Source: Pseudomonadota bacterium
GTDB lineage: Bacteria > Myxococcota > Bradymonadia > UBA4248
Direction of reading: 5' to 3'
Assembly (NCBI GenBank): GCA_017629415.1
Contig: JAGBXG010000069.1
Coordinates: 1 to 16,998, forward strand
DNA length: 16,998 nucleotides
Numbering within the stretch: position 1 is the stretch's first letter; each line of letters begins with the position of its first letter. Of this stretch, positions 6,515 through 13,948 are shown in pieces. The notes under the pieces are model-generated. The model ran no database searches, was not told where the DNA came from, and saw only the letters and a list, made by a program, of their open reading frames with translations. Made by a program: the position numbers and the translations under genes.

Positions 6515-8821
6515 TTAGAGACAATAACCATTATCACAATATTGCCCAATGTTGCAGTCGTCATCCCAAAAACATTCCTTGATGCAATAACCATCATAAT
6601 AGCAAGCGTAGCCAAAATCACAGTCAAAATCATCATCGCAAGATTGATCAGAACCTGATGAAGACGACGGAATACAATAGCCAAAAGTGCACTCTTCGCC
6701 GACGTAGCAGTCACTATTCCATGAGCATTTTAAATTATCGTTAACACAATAGCCGTTTGTGCATCTTTCATATTCATAGCAATTGCCATCGCCGCTGCAT
6801 GTACGGAAGTCATCACTTCCAGGAATACAATAACCTTTATAGCAAATCTCTTCGCTATAGCAGCTGCTGCTGCTTGAACAACTAAAATAAGAATTGACGC
6901 AATATCCCTCATGACAATCTGTATCTGACATCCAGTCAGGACAATCAAAATCCGAACTGCAAGTCAACTCTGAAAGATAAATACACTCATGGTTTTTGCA
7001 TGTCTCATCGCTGGAACAATCTGAATTGTATTTACACTCCGCCACTTCACAAACCTTGTCATTGCAATACTCGTCATCATGACAATGGTTATCATTAAGA
7101 CAGTAGCCTGTATAAGCTTCAATACATCGACTCGATGAACAGATTTCATAAAGAGCACATTCATTATTGGATTTGCATTTTTGAATACACGTATTGGCGT
7201 CACTGCAATATTCGTCATCAAGACAATGTTTATCTTCCAGACAGTAACCTGTGTAGGATTCAACACATTCCCCCGATGAACAGGTCTCATAAATGGCACA
7301 TTCTTTATCGGATTCGCATTCTATACATTGATAGTTCTTACATTTTTTTTCGCTTTCACAATCTGAATCGACTCTGCACTCCATCTCTGTACACTTACTG
7401 CCACTGCAATATTCGTTTTCAAGACAATGTCTATCCTCCAGACAGTAGCCTGTGTAGGATTCAACACATTTACCCGATGAACAGATTTCATAAAGAGCAC
7501 ATTCATTATCGTGTTGACAATCTGAGCACAGGTTATTTTTACAAAGCTCACCTCCAGGACAATCTTGTCGAACATCGCATGTATCATCTTCATGATGTCT
7601 GCAAATGTTGTTTCTGCATGATTCATTTTCGCGACAATCGTTATCAGAGGAGCATTGATAATCCACCGTAATCTGACAAATATTGCTTAAACAAGTTTCA
7701 TCGGTTCTACAGTCATCGCTGGAAGTACATTGCGAATAACAATAACCTTCAAGGCAAACGCCATCTGCCGAACAATCGGTGTGTTGAGTACAGCTCTGCA
7801 GGGATTCACACGTGTCAGTTCTGCAAACTTCGCCCAAACGGCAATCAGCACTGACACCGCATGAATCATCGTTTTGATGCTTGCATTGATGATTGAGACA
7901 ATCAAATTCAGCTGGACAATCGGCTGTTTCATTGCAACTGATTTGAATATCAGCATACTGTCTGCAAGTATTATCGACACAGGCTTCATCGGCATAACAA
8001 TCGGCTGACACTTGGCACGAATAATCATCCCAAGCTTTACAGAAACGGTTGAGACAAGAAAATTCAGAAGGACAAGCGCTATCGTTTTCACAAGGAATCG
8101 TTTGTGAAACCGGGATGATGCAATAACCTTCGTAACAAATTTCACCCAAATAACAATTGTCATCAGAAGTGCATGCGTCTTTGGATTCAACACAATTCTC
8201 ATAATGACATGTCAATGCATCACTACAGGAGAGCATTTCATGACATGGGATGCGTTCAGGCGCATCAATATGCTGTTTCGTACGGCAAATGTGGTCAACA
8301 CAAACAGATTTATCATCACAATTCGCATCAGTATCACATTTTACAGCGTCAACACATTGCCCATCCTTGCAGAGCTCATCTTCTCGACACTCACTGTCAG
8401 AATCGCAGTTATCACGCTCACCTTCGAACGCAAGAACGCAAAAACCATCGTAGCCATATTCGTCTGATTCCTCGCAGATATAACCCTCGTCACACTCTCT
8501 GCTGCTGGAACAGGAATCACTTAAGTCAACGCAAGTGTTACGAAAACAAGTCTTACTGGCACATTCAGTATCGCTATAACAGGACGCGCCATTTTCTTTC
8601 CCAGAATCATAAACGCATGCTCCATCCGTACAAATGTAATCTGTTGGGCAATCCCAATTATAAGAGCATTCCGGGCGATCAAAATCCCAAACACATGGCC
8701 CATCCATACAGACGTATTGACTATTTGGACACTCCCAATCATAAAAGCATTCATCGTCATTGCAGGCCGCAGCGCCCCCTGAAATGACCAAAAGAGCAAA
8801 AAGAAAGTTAAGCTTTTTCAT
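6515..8821 (-). CDS. Cys-rich repeat lipoprotein (30 four-cysteine modules)
   Basis: A 768-residue predicted lipoprotein. The N-terminus (MKKLN, hydrophobic residues 5-15, then G-G-A-A-A-C) is a signal peptide with a lipobox, Cys20 being the lipidated residue. The rest is almost wholly modules of the form C-x5-C-x5(6)-C-x4-C; I count 30, about 120 cysteines. Many begin with an acidic or Ser-rich stretch and have Asp/Glu before the second Cys. The pattern is like the Dickkopf/EB-type Cys-rich repeats found in deltaproteobacterial surface proteins; exact family membership is an inference. Disulfide bonds would form in the periplasm or outside the cell. The later modules (from about 640) are rich in Ser and Tyr. 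AAGGA lies 9 nt before the ATG at 8821, supporting this start. The gene lies 112 bp downstream of the transporter gene on the same strand and could be co-transcribed. Function is unknown; adhesion or a rigid surface stalk are possibilities. Confidence 0.88.
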   Translation of the reverse strand: MKKLNFLFALLVISGGAAACNDDECFYDWECPNSQYVCMDGPCVWDFDRPECSYNWDCPTDYICTDGACVYDSGKENGASCYSDTECASKTCFRNTCVDLSDSCSSSRECDEGYICEESDEYGYDGFCVLAFEGERDNCDSDSECREDELCKDGQCVDAVKCDTDANCDDKSVCVDHICRTKQHIDAPERIPCHEMLSCSDALTCHYENCVESKDACTSDDNCYLGEICYEGYCIIPVSQTIPCENDSACPSEFSCLNRFCKAWDDYSCQVSADCYADEACVDNTCRQYADIQISCNETADCPAEFDCLNHQCKHQNDDSCGVSADCRLGEVCRTDTCESLQSCTQHTDCSADGVCLEGYCYSQCTSSDDCRTDETCLSNICQITVDYQCSSDNDCRENESCRNNICRHHEDDTCDVRQDCPGGELCKNNLCSDCQHDNECALYEICSSGKCVESYTGYCLEDRHCLENEYCSGSKCTEMECRVDSDCESEKKCKNYQCIECESDKECAIYETCSSGECVESYTGYCLEDKHCLDDEYCSDANTCIQKCKSNNECALYEICSSSRCIEAYTGYCLNDNHCHDDEYCNDKVCEVAECKYNSDCSSDETCKNHECIYLSELTCSSDFDCPDWMSDTDCHEGYCVNSYFSCSSSSSCYSEEICYKGYCIPGSDDFRTCSGDGNCYEYERCTNGYCVNDNLKCSWNSDCYVGEECTFGYCIPSSSSGSDQSCDDDFDCDFGYACYYDGYCIKECFWDDDCNIGQYCDNGYCL
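7049..7519 (-). repeat. Triplicated two-module unit inside the Cys-rich gene
   Basis: Three near-identical units code for residues 435-477 (7391-7519), 502-545 (7187-7318) and 549-591 (7049-7177). All share Y-E-x-C-S-S-x-x-C, then E-x-Y-T-G-Y-C-L, then H-C-x-x-x-E-Y-C. A single four-Cys module (CRVDSDC...) separates the first two; the last two are almost adjacent. The DNA is also clearly similar, pointing to recent internal duplication. Confidence 0.8.
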
Positions 8822-8933
8822 GATATTTTATCCTTAAGCAAAAAGAATTATCAAAAAGGAAGACTTCAAAAAGCTGGACTGCCCAGATATTCAGAGGCTG
8901 CCTGTAACAGGCCGTTTTTGGGTATTGCAAAAA

Positions 8934-10493
8934 TTATTCCGATGCCACTTTGCGGCCCACTTTGAGATGATAACCGTAAATCAAGATACAGCAGACAATC
9001 GACATACCGGCAAAAATGGCCCACATCAAACCTGGGCTTTGCATATCTTGAGCAATTTGTTTGTACAACGTACCTGAAAGGATACCTCCAAACAGTGATC
9101 CAATCGCATTGCTCCACATATAATATCCCATGTACATGCCGACTTTATCGCGAGGTGCAACGGCATGTGCCGTGTACTCTTTCGCACGCGGTGAGGCCAT
9201 CATTTCGCCAAAACTGAAAATTGCCACACCGATCATGATAAGCCATGGTGATGCGCCAAAACCGATAAGCAGGAAACTGACTGCTGTCAGGAATATACCG
9301 ATCATAATTGCAATCAACGGCTTCATCTTGGCATTCAAAATCGAAACAATCACTTGGAATACGATAATGCAGAATGCATTGATATTGACAAAATGTTCCG
9401 GCTTGAGACCGCCATTTTTATCCATAAATGTCATGGCCAAAAGCCCCTCTTTCGACGTATCCATGCCAAGCGCAGAACCCACAGATAAAATGAAATCCAT
9501 CACAGGCTGCGAATTGATCGTATCCCCAATATAAAGCGGCAACGTGATAAACAGCTGATTATAAGCAATCCAAAAACTTGAAAGCAGCAAAAGGAAAAGC
9601 AAAAAACGCTTGTGACCAATGCGCATGCAATAGTTTGTCTTTTTCGCAAGACGAAGAAAACCATCAAAAATGACATTGAGCATCACCCAGGCAAAAGCAG
9701 CCAAGGTGACTTGTTCAATCGGGAACCACTTGCACCCCATGACAAACATAACCAAGGTGACAAAAAACATGACAAAGAAACGGCCATTTCCAATCACTTC
9801 AAACATCTCATTCATCACTTGTTTGAATGATTTGGCTTTGGCAGCTGTTTCATCGCGAGGCGGTTCTTTATAAAACAGCAATAAAATAGGAATATTCAAA
9901 GCTATCCATGCCGACGAAGCCATAAAAACATAATCCCACCCCTGCGAACGTAATGTCGTTGCCAACAAAGGACCGACAAAACCGCCGATATTCACCATCA
10001 TATAAAATATCCCGAATGCCAAAGACCCATTCTTTTCATTCGAAACCCTGCCAATTGTCCCCACAACAAGCGGCTTAAAGATGGATGCACCAATCCCCAC
10101 ACATAAAAATGCTGCAAAAAATGTCGGCATCGTCTCCATCTGGCCTAAAAGCCAATAAGACGGTGCCATAATCGCATACGAAATAAGCAACATCTTCTTG
10201 TAACCATAGCGATCACCCAATGCACCAGTCACAAACGGAAACAAATAAATCAAAAATGTAACGGCACCTTGCACAATACCGCGATCGGCAGACGTCAGAC
10301 CCAAACCGCCGTCAGATACCGCATCGCACATATAAATCGACGATAATGCATAAAACCCATACCAAGCCATGCGCTCCACGATTTCCATCGTATTGGCTAT
10401 CCAAAATGAACTATGAAAGGATTTTATCGTACTTTTTAACGACATTTTTTCTTCGGTCACAGCTGATTCAGCTGTACGTGTTTCGTCTGACAT
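8934..10493 (-). CDS. POT/PTR-type MFS transporter (proton-coupled peptide transporter-like)
   Basis: A 519-residue inner-membrane protein of the major facilitator superfamily. After a 25-residue hydrophilic N-terminus come many hydrophobic helices. Family marks are E-x-x-E-R-M-A-W-Y-G (37-46), matching the E-x-x-E-R proton-coupling motif of the first POT helix; the loop motif G-D-R-Y-G-Y-K-K (93-100); F-Y-M-M-V-N-I-G-G (163-171), like the second PTR signature; and F-G-E-M-M-A-S-P-R (428-436). The likely role is proton-driven uptake of di/tripeptides, though POT relatives with other substrates exist. The ATG at 10493 is preferred over the one at 10517 because a strong AGGAG lies just upstream. 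The gap to the downstream Cys-rich lipoprotein gene is 112 bp with only weak hairpins, so readthrough is possible. Confidence 0.87.
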   Translation of the reverse strand: MSDETRTAESAVTEEKMSLKSTIKSFHSSFWIANTMEIVERMAWYGFYALSSIYMCDAVSDGGLGLTSADRGIVQGAVTFLIYLFPFVTGALGDRYGYKKMLLISYAIMAPSYWLLGQMETMPTFFAAFLCVGIGASIFKPLVVGTIGRVSNEKNGSLAFGIFYMMVNIGGFVGPLLATTLRSQGWDYVFMASSAWIALNIPILLLFYKEPPRDETAAKAKSFKQVMNEMFEVIGNGRFFVMFFVTLVMFVMGCKWFPIEQVTLAAFAWVMLNVIFDGFLRLAKKTNYCMRIGHKRFLLFLLLLSSFWIAYNQLFITLPLYIGDTINSQPVMDFILSVGSALGMDTSKEGLLAMTFMDKNGGLKPEHFVNINAFCIIVFQVIVSILNAKMKPLIAIMIGIFLTAVSFLLIGFGASPWLIMIGVAIFSFGEMMASPRAKEYTAHAVAPRDKVGMYMGYYMWSNAIGSLFGGILSGTLYKQIAQDMQSPGLMWAIFAGMSIVCCILIYGYHLKVGRKVASE

Positions 10494-10497
10494 AAAT

Positions 10498-10502
10498 CTC
10501 CT
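10498..10502 (-). promoter_or_regulatory. Ribosome-binding site that fixes the transporter start
   Basis: AGGAG on the minus strand, 4 nt before the ATG at 10493. No comparable site precedes the alternative in-frame ATG at 10517. Confidence 0.75.
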
Positions 10503-10581
10503 ATCTGAATGGGGCATGAAACAAGCTCAAAACATGCTTCAAATTCGAAAAATAAAATCGTTTGATAAAACTCCAGAACTC

Positions 10582-10628
10582 CATCCAAATGTAGGTCTAT
10601 CATCCAAACCACATCCAGATGTAGGTTT
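10582..10628. promoter_or_regulatory. Direct-repeat pair, candidate operator upstream of the transporter gene
   Basis: CATCCAAATGTAGGTCT (10582-10598) and CATCCAGATGTAGGTTT (10612-10628) differ at 2 of 17 positions and start exactly 30 bp apart, about three helical turns. The second contains an internal palindrome ACATC-CA-GATGT (10611-10622). A partial third unit, CATCCAAA, is at 10601-10608. The arrangement fits cooperative binding of a regulator; nothing shows which one. Confidence 0.4.
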
Positions 10629-10725
10629 GTTTCATACCAATAACTTTGAGCATTACAAACAGATTTATTATAGTAACAGATTGGAAAAACGCATTGCCCC
10701 GGCTCACCCATAAAAACGTTAATCT

Positions 10726-10828
10726 ATTGTGGGTTCCAAGAGGATCAGCTCATTGGCGAAGGTTGGAGCAAATAAAACGAAAACTTTATATATACCATTG
10801 TGGATTCCAAGGGATGCAACCCCTTGGC
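10726..10828 (+). repeat. Two copies of an ATTGTGG-TTCCAAG hairpin repeat
   Basis: ATTGTGGGTTCCAAG (10726-10740) and ATTGTGGATTCCAAG (10797-10811) differ at one base and start 71 bp apart. Each is followed by a GGAT/GGGAT stretch and then TTGGC. In the second copy the stem CCAAGGG/CCCTTGG (10807-10827) is perfect. In the first it is decayed to CCAA/TTGG. The stem resembles the second hairpin of the repeat at 2397-2451. Confidence 0.55.
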
Positions 10829-10883
10829 ATGATTCAGTCCTTCACGAAACCACTTGAATTCAACCATAAAATTGACGATTTTG

Positions 10884-13829
10884 ATGCGAAAACAAAGATA
10901 CATTGCATTTCTGCTCATATCATTTGCAATCTCAGGGTGTACCGACCCTCAGCCTTGGTCTAACGCCCAAAGATTCGATAAAACCGAAACTTCAGTCGTT
11001 TACGATGCTCCCCAAACAGCCGCCGAAGACATTGCCGCAGCATGGTCTCCAAGTGCCCTCGTGCCCATTTCAGACAATCGGATCATTTATGCGGCCAAAG
11101 GCACTCGCAAGCTCATTGAACTGGAAACAGATACTGGAAAACAGCATATCTTGTTCGATTTGACATCGACTGAAGAACAATTTTCATCCAATGCATGGGC
11201 CAGCGGACTTTATTGGATCAAAGATTGGCTGATTGTGGCAACCCCCCAGCAAAAATTGGTATTTTGCAACCGGCTGACAGGGCAAATTGTATCCATCGGC
11301 ATCACCAACAATCCTGATGCCATATTGCCGGCAGACGGTATAACCCTCGAAAATATTGACTTCGCCCTTTTTGGCGGCATTGCCCCAAGCCCTACAGGCA
11401 TTTATCTGGCACTCGGCGAACAAATTTTTCATGCCGAATGGGACGGACATCATCCTCAAACTTTGTCTCAGGCAAAACTCAAACATATCGCAGGCGCATT
11501 AGAAAACAACGACAATGCAGATTCCCATGATGCCCTGAAAACGCCATTGTCTTTGCATGCCTATACACATTTTGCCCACAAAGATGGCTGGCTGTTTTTT
11601 TGGTCAGGCCGCCGGCTCAAGGCCGTCAAAGACGGCGTGATGCTTACCATTACAGGACATGGCTTTTCTTCACCAACAGGAGAACTCGATACATTCTATG
11701 CTTATGCCTTACCCACAGATCCGCCGCTCATCGCACATCAGGGCATACTTTATACCCCGTATTGGGATGACAGCCCTGCACTCCTGCGCATAGATGTGAC
11801 CAATATCGATACATCCACACACGAAGTCACCGGTACCTTGTATGACATTTATCCGCAATCGGGCGTTTTAAACACCCTTGCACCCTGGAAAGATAAAATC
11901 ATCAGCGCAGACACCGCAGCCGGCAGCTTCTGGCAGTTCAAACCTGAATCATTGCCAACAGACACGATTGAAACCACGCGCATCTTTGGCCCGGAATCGC
12001 CGAAAACACGGTTTGAAAGCATTGCCACTGATCCGCATTCCCCCTACGAACCAAACGCAATCCTTGCACCACAGGCCATTGCCACCTTTAAAAATGAGGC
12101 TTATCACCTCGTCTATGCCCCAACTCTCAAACGTTTGAGCTTGCTGCCAGCACATTTTCAAAAATCAGCACCCGTCTGGGAAGGCTATCTTTCACATCTC
12201 CTCACAGATGGCGGCAAACGTGCCTGGTTTGCAGCCTCCAACACGATGTATTTTTTCGAACTGAGTGACAATATGAACATTCAGCTCAGCCATGTGCCGC
12301 AATTCTTTCGCTCCGCACCAATAATGGGTGTTCCCTGCGATCGCGCACGATTCAGACTGACTCATCCTGCCCAAATCGAAACAGCAGGCAACGAAGTCTG
12401 GCTTTTCATCCCAGATGCTTACCGCGTTCTTCAGTATCATGCCCAAAAAGATCAAGCCACTTTCATGCACGAGGGCGGATGGTACAAACCCAGTGCAGAA
12501 AACCCATCATTTATCTCAGGTGCACTCCAAATCAGCACCGTTGAACAATGGAAAGCCGCCCAAAATATGGAAATTCTCGTCCTCAAAGATGATGCCGATG
12601 AACCCTATCTCGCCGTTATCAACCTCAAAACCAAATCCAAAAAAATCGCCGGACATCTCTTTTACCCTAACGACGGCTTTGTCCTTGCCGGCGGCGGCGC
12701 CCAACCCATCGCAAACGGCCTCCCCCTGGAACAGACAGACTTGGATGCCATTCATGCCATCGCCATGACGCCGCAATCCTCCATTATTGTCGCCACAAAC
12801 GGCAATTTGTTCGAAACGACATCCGAAGGCATCTGGCAAGTATGGCAAACATGCACTTTAGAAAGCCTGCCGCATCCCCCGGAATCGCTTGAAATCACGG
12901 GGACCCCCGGTAAACGCATCGTGTGGGCCAAAACCGGCGGTCAGATCTATGCCTGCGCAGAATCCCAAACCACGGCGGCTGGCTTCGCAATAACCACGCA
13001 ATGGACACAAATCCCACAAAATCACATAGAACCTTGCACAGAATCCTCCAAACTCATCATGTTTGAAAATACTGACCGTCAAATATGCCGGCTGGATACT
13101 CAAATGCCGTCTTCTGACCCCAAATGCCTGTCTGTACCCGATGATTTTGATGTTTGGGACATCGCCTGCAATGACCAAAACCTTTATGTCTCCGGGCACA
13201 TGATATCAAAAGATCAAAATCTCATCATGCACGCATCATTGGACACTTTCCAAACACTCACCCATTATCTTGGCATGGGTTCTGGCCTGCCTGACGAAGA
13301 AATCATCAGCAAAATCACGTTAGGTTCACGCCTCGGAGGCATGGCCGTGGATGGCATTCCATGGCTTTATTTATGGATGAAAGATACTTGCACCCTATGG
13401 AAAATGCCGGCATTCCGTCAGCATGATATCGATGCAGATACCCCTGTATACCGACTCGTCACCGACAGCCTGCTTTGCAATGCAAAGGCTTTTGCCGTTA
13501 CGCAAACCGGACAAATGGCCATCGTTACAGACCAAACCTTGTATGAAATCGATGGCACTGATTTTATCCCTTTGGGAAAACTGGAACACGAAGTTATCGA
13601 CATGATAGCCATGGGACACGGTTTCGTCCTCATGACAAAAGACGGCCTCTATTTATGGGAAAAAGGCCGAATCACCAAACGTGCCTCCAACCCTCTGTGG
13701 AATGATGGAAAAGCCATACATTTTGCCAAACCTGGCACCGTTTGGCCCCGAATGACACAGTCCCCCGGCGAAAATGCCGTTCTGGTGCCCGTTTTTGAAG
13801 GCGACAGAATTGTCAAGATTGCGTTATAA
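10884..13829 (+). CDS. Large predicted lipoprotein of unknown function
   Basis: A 981-residue protein beginning MRKQRYIAFLL with lipobox I-S-G-C, so Cys19 is the likely lipidated residue. The ATG at 10884 is chosen because it gives this compact signal peptide; the frame also has TTG codons upstream at 10854, 10872 and 10881, and the ribosome-binding site is weak. The mature part is soluble, rich in Trp, Tyr, Gly and Asp, with recurring short hydrophobic strands followed by Gly/Asp/Asn turns, for example G-x-L-Y-W-I, G-I-Y-L-A-L-G, G-N-L-F-E-T and D-G-L-Y-L-W. Many segments read like display-and-compare strands of a beta-propeller. I cannot name a family, and no catalytic motif stands out. It is the first of four plus-strand genes with a cell-envelope flavour. 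A role as a periplasmic or surface-exposed binding protein is an inference only. Confidence 0.8.
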   Translation: MRKQRYIAFLLISFAISGCTDPQPWSNAQRFDKTETSVVYDAPQTAAEDIAAAWSPSALVPISDNRIIYAAKGTRKLIELETDTGKQHILFDLTSTEEQFSSNAWASGLYWIKDWLIVATPQQKLVFCNRLTGQIVSIGITNNPDAILPADGITLENIDFALFGGIAPSPTGIYLALGEQIFHAEWDGHHPQTLSQAKLKHIAGALENNDNADSHDALKTPLSLHAYTHFAHKDGWLFFWSGRRLKAVKDGVMLTITGHGFSSPTGELDTFYAYALPTDPPLIAHQGILYTPYWDDSPALLRIDVTNIDTSTHEVTGTLYDIYPQSGVLNTLAPWKDKIISADTAAGSFWQFKPESLPTDTIETTRIFGPESPKTRFESIATDPHSPYEPNAILAPQAIATFKNEAYHLVYAPTLKRLSLLPAHFQKSAPVWEGYLSHLLTDGGKRAWFAASNTMYFFELSDNMNIQLSHVPQFFRSAPIMGVPCDRARFRLTHPAQIETAGNEVWLFIPDAYRVLQYHAQKDQATFMHEGGWYKPSAENPSFISGALQISTVEQWKAAQNMEILVLKDDADEPYLAVINLKTKSKKIAGHLFYPNDGFVLAGGGAQPIANGLPLEQTDLDAIHAIAMTPQSSIIVATNGNLFETTSEGIWQVWQTCTLESLPHPPESLEITGTPGKRIVWAKTGGQIYACAESQTTAAGFAITTQWTQIPQNHIEPCTESSKLIMFENTDRQICRLDTQMPSSDPKCLSVPDDFDVWDIACNDQNLYVSGHMISKDQNLIMHASLDTFQTLTHYLGMGSGLPDEEIISKITLGSRLGGMAVDGIPWLYLWMKDTCTLWKMPAFRQHDIDADTPVYRLVTDSLLCNAKAFAVTQTGQMAIVTDQTLYEIDGTDFIPLGKLEHEVIDMIAMGHGFVLMTKDGLYLWEKGRITKRASNPLWNDGKAIHFAKPGTVWPRMTQSPGENAVLVPVFEGDRIVKIAL

Positions 13830-13852
13830 ACCGCGCCCTTTAAAATGCATTT

Positions 13853-13931
13853 GTGCGCCGTATTGTCAAATAGGCGCACGGCGAAGCGTATTGCGTCAGC
13901 AATAGCGAAGCCCCCCAAAAATCGCCTATTT
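13853..13931 (+). other. Structured intergenic segment with two mutually exclusive pairings
   Basis: One fold is hairpin GTGCGCC (13853-13859) with GGCGCAC (13873-13879), extended by TATT/AATA past a bulged G. The other pairs AAATAGGCG (13868-13876) with CGCCTATTT (13923-13931) and encloses the hairpin TATTGC-GTCA-GCAATA (within 13886-13907). The two folds share 13868-13876 and cannot form together. The segment ends 17 bp before the ATG of the next gene. The bulged-G TATT/AATA stems recall the middle hairpin of the 102-bp repeat. Confidence 0.5.
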
Positions 13932-13948
13932 CTATACTGTTGGATGCC

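Larger units (their letters stand above)
10494..10883. other. 390-bp divergent spacer with short repeats
   Basis: This separates the transporter gene (left) from the large lipoprotein gene (right). Short frames exist on both strands but lack start signals and family features. It holds two direct repeats 30 bp apart (10582-10628) and two copies of a hairpin-bearing repeat (10726-10763 and 10797-10828). On the minus strand a TATAAT hexamer (complement of 10667-10672) could be a -10 box for the transporter, but no good -35 box is placed for it. If it is used, the direct repeats lie in the transcribed leader. Confidence 0.55.

Noticed and set aside
7049..7519. Regularly spaced repeats resembling a CRISPR array
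   Set aside because: The repeats are in-frame protein-coding module duplications, with imperfect copies and no spacer/repeat boundary.
7135..7671. Plus-strand frames opposite the Cys-rich gene
   Set aside because: These are His/Tyr/Asn-rich mirror frames of the repeated Cys modules, without start signals.
8173..8787. Second plus-strand frame opposite the Cys-rich gene
   Set aside because: Same reason: antisense to the modules, with biased His/Arg/Asn content and no family match.
8868..8920. Possible terminator between the transporter and Cys-rich genes
   Set aside because: One hairpin (CTGG/CCAG, then CTTTTT on the minus strand) has only a 4-bp stem, and a second (GCCTG/CAGGC) has no U-tract in that direction. 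Neither is strong enough to call.
10516..10713. Small frames on both strands in the transporter-lipoprotein spacer
   Set aside because: They run through the direct repeats and lack a ribosome-binding site and any recognisable protein feature.
10749..10837. Possible sigma-54 (-24/-12) promoter before the large lipoprotein gene
   Set aside because: TTGGC elements are present, but the GG-N10-GC spacing is off by one at the first and the -12 GC is absent at the second.
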